Source of the DNA: Slackia sp.
GTDB taxonomy: Bacteria; Actinomycetota; Coriobacteriia; Anaerosomatales; Anaerosomataceae
NCBI GenBank assembly: GCA_020725885.1
Contig: DYEA01000017.1
Span: 124,001 to 188,000, forward strand
Direction: 5' to 3'
Length of the DNA stretch: 64,000 nucleotides
Numbering within the stretch: position 1 is the first letter of the stretch; every line of letters begins with the position of its first letter. A program made the position numbers and the translations under genes. This document shows, piece by piece, positions 8,040 through 18,021 of this stretch. The notes beneath the pieces were generated by a model. It was not told the DNA's origin. It did no database searches and saw only the letters and a list, made by a program, of their open reading frames with translations.

Positions 8040-9302
8040 GTGAGCCGCACGGTCAGATTCGTGCATGCGGCGGACCTGCACCTGGGGGCGCCGTTCAAGG
8101 GCGTTGCGGCGGACGACGAGCAGGTGCGCCACGCGCTCGTGGAAGCGCCGTACAGGGCGCTCGGCGCCATCGTCGACCTGTGCGTGCGTGAGCGCGTGGA
8201 CTTCCTGGTGATCGCGGGAGACGTCTACAACAGCGCGGAGCGTCCGATCCGTCCGCAACTGGCTCTCATGGACGCCGCTCGGGCGCTCGAAGACGTCGGC
8301 GTCAGGATCTTCGTCGCGCACGGCAATCACGATCCTGCGGCCGATGCGCCTGCCCTGGTCGGTCTTCCCGGCAACGTGCACGTGTTCGCGCATGCGCGCG
8401 TCGACCGCGTCGTGGTGGAGCGCGACGGGGAGCCGCTGTGCGCAGTCTACGGCCGCAGTCTCGGGCGGCGCGACGTCAAGGACAACCTGGCCCGCAGCTT
8501 CTCGCGCGAGCCGGGCGACGCGCTCGCGGTCGGGGTGCTGCACGCCAACGTGGGGGCGCGGGCCGGCTACGACGACTACGCGCCGTGCTCCGCATCGGAT
8601 CTCGCTGCCGCCGGCATGGACTACTGGGCGCTGGGGCACATCCACGAACCCGGCGTCGTGAGCGAGACGCCGTGGGCGGTCTACGCGGGGGCGCCACAGG
8701 GGATGGATCCCACCCAGACGGGTGAGCGCGGGTGCTATCTCGTCACGGCGGAGCCCGGTCACGTGAGCGCAGAGTTCGTGCCCCTGGCGAGCCTGATCTG
8801 GGATGCTCGCACGGTCGAGCTGGGCGAGGCGGACACGCTGGACGTCGTCGAGGACCGCATCGCGGAGACGTGCGCCTTCGTGTCCAGGGCGTGGGGCCGC
8901 CCGTCGATCGTGCGGCTGACGCTGACAGGCAGAGGTGAGGCGCACGCCGCGCTGTCGGCCGCCGGGGCGCAAGGCGAGCTTCTCGCGCGCGTGCGCGAGC
9001 GGGCTCTCGGGCTCGACCCGTGGGTGTGGGTCGACCGCATCTCGGATCGCACCGCCCCGGCCATCGACCTGGAGGCGGTTCGTCAAGGCGCGGATCTCGC
9101 CGCCGACATCGTCCGGATCGCGGACGAGCTTCTCGCGGACCCGGATGCTGCCCGTGCCGCGATCGAGTCCCTCGTGGAGCCGCTCTCGTCGAAGCTCCGG
9201 CAGGCCGGGATTGACGCGGTGGCTGCGCTGGATCCGGTCTCCGTTGTCGAGCGCGCACGCGACAGGGTGCTGGACGCCGTGCTCGCGAAGGAGGGGCTGT
9301 GA
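8040..9302 (+). CDS. DNA repair exonuclease, YhaO/SbcD-like metallophosphoesterase
   Basis: 420 residues from a GTG start with GGAGGG close upstream. The metallophosphoesterase motifs are all present: D-x-H in HAADLHLG (residues 9-16), GDVYN (60-64), GNHD (95-98) and the GHIHEPG motif at about 200. The C-terminal 150 residues are helical, as in YhaO. Proteins of this group form a nuclease subunit with a large SMC-like ATPase, and the next gene is exactly that, overlapping by four bases (GTGA). Likely role: processing of DNA ends or structures. A -10-like TAGGAT lies at about 7998-8003 upstream. Confidence 0.88.
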   Translation: MSRTVRFVHAADLHLGAPFKGVAADDEQVRHALVEAPYRALGAIVDLCVRERVDFLVIAGDVYNSAERPIRPQLALMDAARALEDVGVRIFVAHGNHDPAADAPALVGLPGNVHVFAHARVDRVVVERDGEPLCAVYGRSLGRRDVKDNLARSFSREPGDALAVGVLHANVGARAGYDDYAPCSASDLAAAGMDYWALGHIHEPGVVSETPWAVYAGAPQGMDPTQTGERGCYLVTAEPGHVSAEFVPLASLIWDARTVELGEADTLDVVEDRIAETCAFVSRAWGRPSIVRLTLTGRGEAHAALSAAGAQGELLARVRERALGLDPWVWVDRISDRTAPAIDLEAVRQGADLAADIVRIADELLADPDAARAAIESLVEPLSSKLRQAGIDAVAALDPVSVVERARDRVLDAVLAKEGL

Positions 9303-11950
9303 GGCTGCGGCGCATAGAGGCGGTTCGGTTCGGCGCGCTCGAAGGCGTGACGGTGGGAGATCTTTCGGACACGCTCACCGTCGTGCACGGACCGAACGAA
9401 GCAGGCAAGTCCACGCTGATCGCCCTGGTGCGCGCAGTCCTGTACGGCTTCCAGGGCGCCAGGAGCAAGGAGCCCATCTACGTGCCTCTTGCGGGGGGGT
9501 CGCGCGTGGGCAGGCTCGTCTTCGAGGACGAGAGCGGCCAGTGGGTCGTCGAGCGGCAGGAAGGCCGGAAGCGTGGCGTCGTGACCGTACGGGCCCTGCG
9601 CGGACCCGACCGCCCGGACCTGCTGGAAGAGATGAAGCGTGGGGTCGACGAGAATGCGTATCGCGTCGTTTTCGGGTTCGGGCTTGATGAGATGGCCAAG
9701 ATCGAGGAAGCACGGAAGGACGGCGACGCCGTCTCTGGTGCGCTGTATGCCGCCAGCGCCGGGCTGCGGGTGAGACCCGAGGATATCCGCGAGCTCCTTG
9801 AGCGTCAGCAAAACGAGCTGTACAAGCGGCAAGGGCGCACCCAAGCCATCAACCAATCGTTGGAGGCGCTGTCCGAAGTCCGGAAACGCATCCGGGAAGC
9901 GAAAGAGGCGGGTCAGCGGTTCGCGGACGATCGCCAGAGGCTCGACGATCTGGTGCGGGAGCACGAGTCGCTCAAGTCGGAGGCCGAGCAAGCCCAGCGC
10001 GCTACGCAGCGGATCTCGTTCGACCTGCAACGCGCCTCTGCCGCGCTCGAGCGAGCGGGGTCGCTCGCGAAAGCCGAAGAGGAAGTGGAGACAGAGCGCG
10101 CGGACTTCCTGGCGCAGGCGGCCTCGATCGAGGTCGACGAGCGGCTGTCGGCCGCAGCGGATGCCGTCGAATCGCTCGCGCATCGGCTGCCGGCTGTCGC
10201 ACAGGCCGCCCAAGACTCGGAGCGCCTGAAAGAGCGCGCCCGTGCTGCCGCCGCAGAGTTCGAGCGCGTATGCGCGTCCGCCGGTCTCGAAGCTGAGGTG
10301 GTCCGGTCCGTGGCGGCGGACGGCCCGCTGGCCGTGTCGGTGCGAGCGGCGCTGGAGGACGTCACGCGGCTCGAGGCCCAGCTGGCTGCGCGCCGAGAGG
10401 CCCTGCAGCGTGCGGAAGCTGAGGCCGAGCGAGCGCGGGCCGTGGCTGCGCGGGCGCTCGAGCCGGCAGGCCTCGATGCGGTCGCGACGCTGCAAGACCT
10501 CGACCGCATCCTCGCCGACGTCGACGTCGGCGAAGACGTCGCGGCACCGCCACGCGAACGCATCCTGGCCATCGTGATGGTCGCGCTCGGGTTGTTCACC
10601 TTTTTCGTCGGCGGGCTGTGGCTGAAGGAGACCGTCTCGCTGGCAGCCGGGCCGATAGCGGCGGCTGTCGGGCTCTTGGCGTATCTGCGGCAGCGCAGAG
10701 CGGGCGGTATGGCGATGACGGGGCCGGAAGGTTCGCGCCGCCGCCGGCTCATCGACATCGCGCGGTCAGCCGTGCTCGGCCGCGATGCCGCAGAAGCCGA
10801 GGCGGAAAGGGCTCGCATCGAAGTCGGATCGGCCGAGTCTGCGCTGAACGCCCGCAAGGAGATCCTCGCGAGGGACCTCGCGGCCCACGGGCTTCCGAGA
10901 GACCTCGATGCGTCGCAGGCGGTCGCCGCCCTCGACGCCGTGAGGCAGGCGCAGCGCCACGACGCCGAGGCGCAGACAGCAGCGCAGGAGGCGGATCGCC
11001 TCGCTGCAGGGGTCGCGGCCTTCGTCGAAGAGGCGCGTTCCGTCGTGGGCGACGCAGGGTTCGCGCGGCCGGTCGAGTCCTTCGACGATGCGGCCTCGGC
11101 GCTGTCGGTGCTCGTCGAGCGCCTGAAGGAGCTTCGCGAGCGCACGGAACGCCTTCGCGAGACGCAGGCGCAGGTCGCGCAACTCGATGCGCGAGCGGCG
11201 GAGCTGCGGCGCCAGCGCGAGGAGGCCGAGGCGCAGGCGCGAGAGGTCCTCGAAGGCTACGAGCAGGCGTATGCGTCGGTCGACGGGCTCCGTGCCCTGC
11301 TCGAAGACGCGCGGCGGGTCGAAGCGGATCTCCTCGCTCGGAAGGAGCAGGTCGCAGCCGAGATCTCGCGCCTCGATGAGCGCTTGCGGTCGCTCGGCAG
11401 CGACGAGGAGGCGGCGCAGGCGCGGCTGGACGAGGCAGCGCTGGTCCGGCGGATCGAGGAGGCGGCCGAAGAGTACGTCGTCCTGGCTCTCGGCGTGCGG
11501 CTGCTTGCCGCGGCGCAAGAACGGTACGAGCGAGAACGTCAGCCGGACGTGGTCAAGGACGCGCAGCGCATCTTCCGCAGCATCACCGACGACCGCTACG
11601 AGGCCGTCGTCGTGCCGATCGGGTCGGGCCGCATAGAAGTCTACGATCGGCGTGCGGCGGTCAAGGACTCGGGCACGCTCTCGAAAGGGACGGCAGAGGC
11701 GCTCTATCTGGCGTTGCGGCTCGGCCTCATCGGGCGCTTGGACGGCGTGGGGCCGGGCCTTCCGGTGCTCATCGACGACGTTCTGGCCAACTTCGATCCC
11801 GAGCGGCTTGACGGGGCGCTTCAGGCGATTGCAGGGCTCTCGCGGAAGCGGCAGGTGGTGTACTTCACCTGCCACGAGGATGTCGCCGCACGCCTTGCGT
11901 CGGCCGGGCCGCCGGACACCGTGCGCATCGAGCTGCCCGAACGACGCTAG
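9299..11950 (+). CDS. YhaN-like SMC/Rad50-type AAA ATPase
   Basis: 883 residues. Walker A is GPNEAGKST (31-39) and the C-terminal half-site has an ABC signature (LSKGTAEALYLALRLGLI) followed by Walker B (LPVLIDDVLANFD). The two halves are separated by long coiled coils. In the middle, near residues 420-455, there are two adjacent hydrophobic stretches (ILAIVMVALGLFTFFVGGLWL and LAAGPIAAAVGLLAYL), as in the YhaN group, which suggests a membrane-bound hinge in place of the Rad50 zinc hook. It is translated with the YhaO-like nuclease upstream (GTGA overlap). It should form an ATP-gated nuclease complex with it. Confidence 0.9.
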   Translation: MRLRRIEAVRFGALEGVTVGDLSDTLTVVHGPNEAGKSTLIALVRAVLYGFQGARSKEPIYVPLAGGSRVGRLVFEDESGQWVVERQEGRKRGVVTVRALRGPDRPDLLEEMKRGVDENAYRVVFGFGLDEMAKIEEARKDGDAVSGALYAASAGLRVRPEDIRELLERQQNELYKRQGRTQAINQSLEALSEVRKRIREAKEAGQRFADDRQRLDDLVREHESLKSEAEQAQRATQRISFDLQRASAALERAGSLAKAEEEVETERADFLAQAASIEVDERLSAAADAVESLAHRLPAVAQAAQDSERLKERARAAAAEFERVCASAGLEAEVVRSVAADGPLAVSVRAALEDVTRLEAQLAARREALQRAEAEAERARAVAARALEPAGLDAVATLQDLDRILADVDVGEDVAAPPRERILAIVMVALGLFTFFVGGLWLKETVSLAAGPIAAAVGLLAYLRQRRAGGMAMTGPEGSRRRRLIDIARSAVLGRDAAEAEAERARIEVGSAESALNARKEILARDLAAHGLPRDLDASQAVAALDAVRQAQRHDAEAQTAAQEADRLAAGVAAFVEEARSVVGDAGFARPVESFDDAASALSVLVERLKELRERTERLRETQAQVAQLDARAAELRRQREEAEAQAREVLEGYEQAYASVDGLRALLEDARRVEADLLARKEQVAAEISRLDERLRSLGSDEEAAQARLDEAALVRRIEEAAEEYVVLALGVRLLAAAQERYERERQPDVVKDAQRIFRSITDDRYEAVVVPIGSGRIEVYDRRAAVKDSGTLSKGTAEALYLALRLGLIGRLDGVGPGLPVLIDDVLANFDPERLDGALQAIAGLSRKRQVVYFTCHEDVAARLASAGPPDTVRIELPERR

Positions 11951-13404
11951 CCTTCGGGTTCTTCCCGCCTCGGAGCCAGGGAAGGCAGCCGCACCGCGAA
12001 GACGCTGCCGCCCTCTGGCCGATTAGCTGCCGTGACGACACCCGCGTGCGCCCTGACGATCGCGGCCACGATCGCCAGCCCGAGCCCCGCGCCTCCCGTC
12101 GATCGGTCCCGGCTCGTCTGCGCGCGGAAGAAGCGTTCGAAGACGTGGGGCAGCGCATCCTCAGGGATGCCGGGTCCCTCGTCGAGGACTTCGAGCGTCA
12201 CCCCGTCGGCGCCCTCGCTGATGCGCACCTCCACCCGGCCGCCCTCCGGGGTGACGCGGGTGGCGTTGTCGAGCAGGTTGGCGACGACTTGCTGGAGGCG
12301 GTCGGCATCTCCGAGGACCACGGGGTCGTCGCCCGTCACCTCGACGTGGACTCCGCGCGCTTCCGTCAGCGGCTGCAGCGCTTCGGCAGCGCGTTCAGCG
12401 GCGTCGCGCAGCCGCACCCGGCCGAGCGGGAGCTCGCCGGTCGCGCCCTCGATGCGCTGCAGCGTGAGCAGGTCGTTCGCGAGCCGCGTGAGGCGATCCG
12501 CCTCGCGCACGATGGTCGCGAGGAACTGACGCTCGTCGTCCTCCGACACGTCCCCGTCCAACAGCGTCTCGGCGGCGCCCCGTATGGCCGTCAGCGGCGT
12601 GCGAAGCTCGTGGCTGACGTCGGACACGAAGCGACTCTTGCGGCGCTCCTCCTCTCTCAGTTCGGCGATCGCGCGCTCGACCTCGTCGGCCATCGCGTTG
12701 AACGCGCGCGCAAGCGCCTCCGTCTCCGCGGAACCGGACGGGACGGCGCGCGCTGAGTGGTCGCCGCTCGCGAACCGGGCGGCTGTCTCGGCCAGGCCGG
12801 TGAGGGGTCGTGACAGCCATCGCGCCAGGAGCTCCGCAAGAGCGAAGGTCGCGGCGATGAACGCGGCCACCACCATCGCCAGGCGCGTCCGGTAGTCCGA
12901 CAGCAGGCTCATGATCGAGAAGGTCGTCGATGATGCGTACGAGACCCCCGCGATCTCGTCGCCGGCTTTGATGGGCACGGCCACGTACAGCGCGACCCGT
13001 CCGCGCTCGGTGATCCGCGTCGCAGCGCCGTACTCTCCGGCGAGAGCGGCGCGGACTTCGCGTCGGTCCGCGTACGACGTTCCGGGCTCACCCCCCGAGT
13101 CGGCGAGGACGGTTCCGCGGGCGTCCAGGACGCGCATCCGGGACGCCGCGTACGGCGCCGAAGCGTCAAGCGCCCTTTGGATCGCCGCTGCGTCGCGGTC
13201 GTCCAGGGACCGTCCGTCTGCGAGGATGGTCTCGGCTACGAGAGCTGCCGTGATGCGCGCCTGGGTGTGGAGCCGCTCCTCGAGCTTGCGCAGCGCGAAC
13301 GACTCCAACTCGCGCAGGAAGTACGCGGACAGTCCGACGGCCGCCACGACCGCCACCGCGAGCAGTGCCACGAGGAGCCTGGTGCGGATCGAGGCGCGCG
13401 GCAT
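11947..13404 (-). CDS. sensor histidine kinase (PhoR/ResE type)
   Basis: 485 residues, starting at the ATG at 13404 just 7 bases after the response regulator stop. Order: first membrane helix (RTRLLVALLAVAVVAAVGLSAYFL), an extracytoplasmic sensor region of about 130 residues, a second helix (TRLAMVVAAFIAATFALAELLA), a HAMP domain, then the dimerisation/phosphoacceptor helix (SHELRTPLTAIRGAAE) and the ATPase with N box (NLLDNATRVTPEGG), G1 (DEGPGIP) and G2 (GGAGLGLAIV). It pairs with the adjacent OmpR-type regulator. The signal is unknown. The stop overlaps the convergent YhaN-like gene end by 4 bases. Confidence 0.95.
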   Translation of the reverse strand: MPRASIRTRLLVALLAVAVVAAVGLSAYFLRELESFALRKLEERLHTQARITAALVAETILADGRSLDDRDAAAIQRALDASAPYAASRMRVLDARGTVLADSGGEPGTSYADRREVRAALAGEYGAATRITERGRVALYVAVPIKAGDEIAGVSYASSTTFSIMSLLSDYRTRLAMVVAAFIAATFALAELLARWLSRPLTGLAETAARFASGDHSARAVPSGSAETEALARAFNAMADEVERAIAELREEERRKSRFVSDVSHELRTPLTAIRGAAETLLDGDVSEDDERQFLATIVREADRLTRLANDLLTLQRIEGATGELPLGRVRLRDAAERAAEALQPLTEARGVHVEVTGDDPVVLGDADRLQQVVANLLDNATRVTPEGGRVEVRISEGADGVTLEVLDEGPGIPEDALPHVFERFFRAQTSRDRSTGGAGLGLAIVAAIVRAHAGVVTAANRPEGGSVFAVRLPSLAPRREEPEG

Positions 13405-13411
13405 CGCAGGC

Positions 13412-14116
13412 TCAGGAGGAGATGCGGTAGCCGTAACCGCGGACCGTCTCGACCACGCTCGGGTCAGCGCCGGCCTGCGCAAGCTTGTCGCGCAGGCGCT
13501 TGACGTGGGTGTCCACGGTCTTGGTCTCGACCAGGTACTGCCATCCCCACGCCTCGCGCAGCAGGTGTTCGCGGGACAGCACCTTCCCCGCGTGACGCAT
13601 GAGACAAGCCAGGAGCTCGAACTCGCGGGGCGTCAGGTCGATCGGGGTCTCGCCGAAGTGCGCTTCGTGCGCGTCCTCGTCGAGCGTGATCCCTGCCGCG
13701 CGCAGCGTCGTGTGCTCGGATGCGTGCTGCGCGGCTGCGCTCGAGGCCGCCCGGCGCAGCAGCGCCTTCACGCGGGCCGTCAGCTCACGGATGCCGAACG
13801 GCTTCGCAAGGTAGTCGTCTGCGCCGAGTTCCAGGCCGACGACCTTGTCGAGCTCCGTGTCTCGCGCCGAGAGGAACAGCACGGGCACGGCGCTGCGAGC
13901 ACGCAGGCGGCGGCACACCTCGTAGCCGTCGGTGCCTGGCAGCATGATGTCGAGGATGACGAGGTCGAACGGCTGGGACTCGAACGCGGCGAGCGCTTCG
14001 TCGCCGTCGTGGACGCACTCGACCTCGTACCCCTCCTTCTTGAGGTTGTACGAGACGAACTGAAGGATCGAGTCCTCGTCGTCCACCACGAGGATGCGGG
14101 CCTGCGGAAGCGTCAT
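13412..14116 (-). CDS. OmpR/PhoB family response regulator
   Basis: 234 residues. The start is the ATG at 14116, with GGGAGGG immediately upstream; the frame is open further but the receiver domain begins here. The receiver has the acidic pair in VVDDED, the phosphoacceptor Asp in LVILDIMLPG, the conserved Thr/Ser position (VLFLSARD) and Lys (YLAKPFGIRELTARV). The C-terminal winged helix is of the Trans_reg_C type (LTPREFELLACLMRHAGKV ... VDTHVKRLRDKL ... VRGYGYR). First gene of a two-gene operon with the kinase. Confidence 0.96.
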   Translation of the reverse strand: MTLPQARILVVDDEDSILQFVSYNLKKEGYEVECVHDGDEALAAFESQPFDLVILDIMLPGTDGYEVCRRLRARSAVPVLFLSARDTELDKVVGLELGADDYLAKPFGIRELTARVKALLRRAASSAAAQHASEHTTLRAAGITLDEDAHEAHFGETPIDLTPREFELLACLMRHAGKVLSREHLLREAWGWQYLVETKTVDTHVKRLRDKLAQAGADPSVVETVRGYGYRISS

Positions 14117-14292
14117 GGGTCCCTCCCGGATCGCGGTCCCGGACGAGCCGATGATAGCACCAGGCAGGCGTGCTGGCCTGCGCCGTTGCCGTGCCGTAGG
14201 GCTGCCGTCGCGCCGCTGTCCGTGGAGGGCCGCCTCGCCGTCGTGCTGCGAGGGGTGGTATGGTACGGGAGTCATGTGACGCGGGAGGCGCG
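14117..14292. promoter_or_regulatory. divergent intergenic region between the two-component operon and coaX
   Basis: This 176-base gap must carry promoters for both directions. On the minus strand a -10-like TATCAT lies near 14151-14156, and on the plus strand a -10-like TATGGT near 14257-14262. A GC-rich inverted repeat occupies about 14160-14185. I see no recognisable operator. Confidence 0.35.
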
Positions 14293-15057
<765 letters not shown>

Positions 15058-15098
15058 ACGGCACGCGCCTTGCTCTCACCGGTGCCGACGCGCCAGCG

Positions 15099-15127
15099 TT
15101 GGCGGCACGGGTGGGGCGTGGTACCAT
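15099..15127 (+). promoter_or_regulatory. ccmE promoter
   Basis: TTGGCG (15099-15104) and TACCAT (15122-15127) are separated by 17 bases. Counting 7 bases on puts the expected start point at G15134, the first base of a 12-mer that is also found at the same place in the hemA promoter. No transcript data are available to me. Confidence 0.55.
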
Positions 15128-15133
15128 CCGGGT

Positions 15134-15239
15134 GTTCAGGCAAGCAGGCAGGCGAGCGGTGCCGTCTCTGCACACGCAGATGTGCGAGCATCTTCCCCTG
15201 CCGTGGTCGGCATGCGGCATGCGATTGGAGTGAGGCCCG
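15134..15239 (+). ncRNA. candidate structured leader RNA of the ccm operon (shares motifs with the hemA leader)
   Basis: The predicted transcript begins GTTCAGGCAAGC (15134-15145), identical to the predicted 5' end of the hemA transcript. Further on is a hairpin AGATG-TGCGAG-CATCT (15178-15193), matching the hemA leader hairpin in its loop (TGCGAR) but not in its stem bases, which still pair. A second, overlapping hairpin TCTGC-ACAC-GCAGA (15166-15180) cannot form at the same time, because both need the bases 15178-15180. GGCAGG (15147-15152) can pair with CCTGCC (15197-15202) to close the whole structure. A regulatory RNA is an inference from this comparison of two copies. Confidence 0.45.
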
Positions 15240-15911
15240 TTGAACAAGCGAGCCAAGCAGCGCCTGATCGGCGTCACGGTGCTCATCCTCGTCGTCGTGG
15301 GAGGACTCGTCCTGTTCGTGATGACGCAGGGCGGCGCCTATAAGAAGTCAGTCGCCGAGGTGGTCTCGGATCCGTCGCTCGTCGGCAAGCAGGTGCAGGT
15401 GCAGGGACCCGTCGTGTCCGGCTCGTGGACGCCGGACGCCAAGCCGCTGACGTTCTCGATCCGTCAGGAGGACGACCCGAACGGGCCGACGCTCAAGGTG
15501 GTGTGGGGCGGCCCGGTCCCGAGCGCGTTCGGTGACGGAACGGTCGCGATCGTCACGGGCATCGTCGGCGAGGGCCAGACGATCGAGGCCAAGCAGCTCA
15601 TCACGCAGTGCCCGAGCAAGTACGCGTCGTCCAAGGACGCGCTCACCGTCGACGCGCTCCTCAAGAGCGAGCTCGCGGGCAAGCCTGTGAAGATCACGGG
15701 CTACGTCGTCGAGGGGAGCGTCAAGCCCTCCGGGACGCAGCCGCGGTTCTTGCTCGGAACGACGTCCAAAGGCGGCGAGACAATCGGGGTGTCGTGGTCC
15801 GGCGCGATGCCGCAGGGCGCGACCGAAGGTGCCAAGATGGTCATCTCTGGAGAGTTGATCAAAGGCGTGTTCGTGGCCACCGATGTCGCCGTCGACGAGA
15901 AGGAGAAGTAG
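15240..15911 (+). CDS. ccmE: CcmE-type heme chaperone with Cys ligand and duplicated OB domain
   Basis: 223 residues from a TTG at 15240; a TGA lies in frame three codons upstream, so no earlier start is possible. One N-terminal membrane helix (about 8-28) anchors an extracytoplasmic OB-fold (about 45-118). Right after it, where classical CcmE has His-x3-Tyr for covalent heme binding, the sequence is CPSKY, with Cys124 and Tyr128: the CxxxY variant known from archaea and some Desulfovibrio. Unusually, a second domain (about 145-212) repeats the first (GKQVQVQGPVVSGS against GKPVKITGYVVEGS). It heads the ccm operon and should carry heme from CcmC to CcmF. Confidence 0.85.
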   Translation: MNKRAKQRLIGVTVLILVVVGGLVLFVMTQGGAYKKSVAEVVSDPSLVGKQVQVQGPVVSGSWTPDAKPLTFSIRQEDDPNGPTLKVVWGGPVPSAFGDGTVAIVTGIVGEGQTIEAKQLITQCPSKYASSKDALTVDALLKSELAGKPVKITGYVVEGSVKPSGTQPRFLLGTTSKGGETIGVSWSGAMPQGATEGAKMVISGELIKGVFVATDVAVDEKEK

Positions 15912-15959
15912 CCCTCGGGCTTCCCGGCGAACGCCCGCCCCCTCACGATTGGAGCGTTG

Positions 15960-18014
15960 ATGGGCCTCGACACCCTCGGCAACCTGCTGCTCGCGTTCGC
16001 GACGATGTGCGCGCTCGGAGCTTTGGTGAGCGTCGCGTTCTTGCGCTCCTCGTCTGGGACAGGGATGCGCTCGCTGTCGGCGTATCTGACCTTCGGGACG
16101 CTCGCGTTCACCACCCTGGCAGTCGTCCTGATCGTCGCCGCGTTCCTCGGCGAGAACTTCGCGCTCGAGTACGTCGCGTACAACCATCCGACCCTCGTCG
16201 GGCCGTGGGCGTGGCTGTTCCGCGTATCGGGGATCTGGGCCGGCCGCGAGGGATCGCTCCTGTTCTGGGAGTGGCTCGTCGCGATGTACGCGGCCTACGT
16301 CGCGTACAAGGCGCTCAAGCACGACGACGATCTGGGCTACGCGGCCACGGGCGTGCTCAACTTCATCCAGATCTTCTTCCTGGCGGCGCTGTTCATCCCG
16401 CTGAACAACCCCTTCAAGCTGCTTCCGCCGGAGTACCTTGACCCGCAGACGGGCAGGCTGCTCATCGAGGCGGCCATGAACCCGCTCCTGCAGACCTGGG
16501 CGATGATCGCGCATCCGCCGACCCTCTTCATCGGGTACGCCGGGCTTGCCGTGCCGTTCGCCTTCGCACTCGCGGCACTGTTCCTGGGCGACACGTCCAA
16601 GCGCTGGGTGCAGATGTCGGACCGCATCACCGTGTTCTCATGGCTCATGCTCGGCATCGGCATCGGGTTGGGTGCCATCTGGGCGTATATAGAGCTCGCG
16701 TTCGGCGGCTACTGGGCGTGGGACCCGGTCGAGAACGCGTCCTTGCTGCCGTGGTTGACGGGCGTCGCCCTCATCCACTCGATGACGGTCTACCGTCGGC
16801 GCGAGGGCTTCAAAGCGTGGACGATGTTCATGGCAGCGGTGACGTTCGTGGTCGTGCTGCTCGGCACGTTCATCACGCGGTCGGGCATCGTGCAGTCGGT
16901 TCACGCGTTCGAGCAGGACCCGCTGTCGTTCTGGCTGTTCCTGTCGATGATGGTCGGGTCGCTCGCCGTCATGATCGCGGCGATCGTCTGGCGACGGGAC
17001 CTGCTTCGCGGCAACGACTCGTTCGAGCGCGTGTTCTCGAAAGAAGGCTCGTACTACTTCAACAACCTGATCATGCTGCTCGCGACGGTCCTGATCGCGT
17101 ACATGACGCTCGCGCAGTCGCTGCCGGCGTTCATCGGCGGGGGCAAGACGTACGGCGTCGACGACTACAACCTGCTCGCGCGACCGCTCGGCATCTTCTA
17201 CATCCTCGTGATGACGGTCTGCCCGATCCTGTCGTGGGGCGGCCAAGGCGCCGCGGAGTTCTGGAAGCGCGCGAAGTGGCCGCTGCTCGGCGGGACGGTC
17301 GTGTTCGGGCTGCTCATGCTCGCGTTCTTCACGGCGATGATCCCGTACTACCAGCCGACAGGCGAGAGCCTGTTCTGGCACCACTTCATCGCGGTGTCGG
17401 GGCTGTTCACCGCCGGGCTCGCGGTCGCGCTGCCGCTGTACCTGTTCTACGACGGCGCCCGCAAGCGCGCTGCGGCTCGCGACGAGACCTTCGGGGTCGC
17501 GCTCGGCCGCATCTTCACGAAGGCGAGGACGCAGTCGGGCGGCTACCTGACGCACCTCGGCATGGGCATCATCCTGGTCGGTCTCGTGGGCTCGACGATG
17601 TTCGTGGAGACGCACGAGCTGACCATCGCCACGAAGCCGGGCACGACGGCCGAGGCGCACGGGTACTCCTTCACGGTGCGCGAGCTCAAGGAGACGACCG
17701 AGCCGAACGGCGACGTCGTGTACACGCTGGAGATGGACGCGAAGCGCGGCTCGCGTGACATCGGCGTCCTGCGGCCAAAGATCGTCTTCCCGATCCAGCT
17801 CCAAAGCCAGCGGCAGAGCACCCAGAAGGTCGCGTTGATTCAAGAACCGCTCAAGGATGTGTTCGTCTCGTTCCACGGGGTGGACCAGAACGACGCCGCG
17901 TCTGTGACCGTGAAGTTCTTCCCGATGCAGTGGTGGGTCTGGGCGGGCTTCATCGTTACCATCGTCGGGAGCGCGCTCGCGGCGTGGCCGAAACGGCAGC
18001 TCCAGGCGGCGTGA
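15960..18014 (+). CDS. ccmF: CcmF-type cytochrome c heme lyase
   Basis: 684 residues. I take the ATG at 15960 (GGAG ends 5 bases before) over the in-frame TTG at 15957. There are about 14 membrane helices. The WWD heme-handling motif is present (GGYWAWDPVENASLLPW), along with HPPTLFIGYAG and LGTFITRSGIVQSVHAF, all typical of CcmF. A C-terminal extracytoplasmic domain (about residues 545-655) precedes the last helix. CcmF takes heme from CcmE and joins it to CxxCH sites. No CcmH or CcmG is seen nearby, which fits the CxxxY type CcmE systems that lack CcmH. Confidence 0.94.
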   Translation: MGLDTLGNLLLAFATMCALGALVSVAFLRSSSGTGMRSLSAYLTFGTLAFTTLAVVLIVAAFLGENFALEYVAYNHPTLVGPWAWLFRVSGIWAGREGSLLFWEWLVAMYAAYVAYKALKHDDDLGYAATGVLNFIQIFFLAALFIPLNNPFKLLPPEYLDPQTGRLLIEAAMNPLLQTWAMIAHPPTLFIGYAGLAVPFAFALAALFLGDTSKRWVQMSDRITVFSWLMLGIGIGLGAIWAYIELAFGGYWAWDPVENASLLPWLTGVALIHSMTVYRRREGFKAWTMFMAAVTFVVVLLGTFITRSGIVQSVHAFEQDPLSFWLFLSMMVGSLAVMIAAIVWRRDLLRGNDSFERVFSKEGSYYFNNLIMLLATVLIAYMTLAQSLPAFIGGGKTYGVDDYNLLARPLGIFYILVMTVCPILSWGGQGAAEFWKRAKWPLLGGTVVFGLLMLAFFTAMIPYYQPTGESLFWHHFIAVSGLFTAGLAVALPLYLFYDGARKRAAARDETFGVALGRIFTKARTQSGGYLTHLGMGIILVGLVGSTMFVETHELTIATKPGTTAEAHGYSFTVRELKETTEPNGDVVYTLEMDAKRGSRDIGVLRPKIVFPIQLQSQRQSTQKVALIQEPLKDVFVSFHGVDQNDAASVTVKFFPMQWWVWAGFIVTIVGSALAAWPKRQLQAA

Positions 18015-18021
18015 GGGTGCG

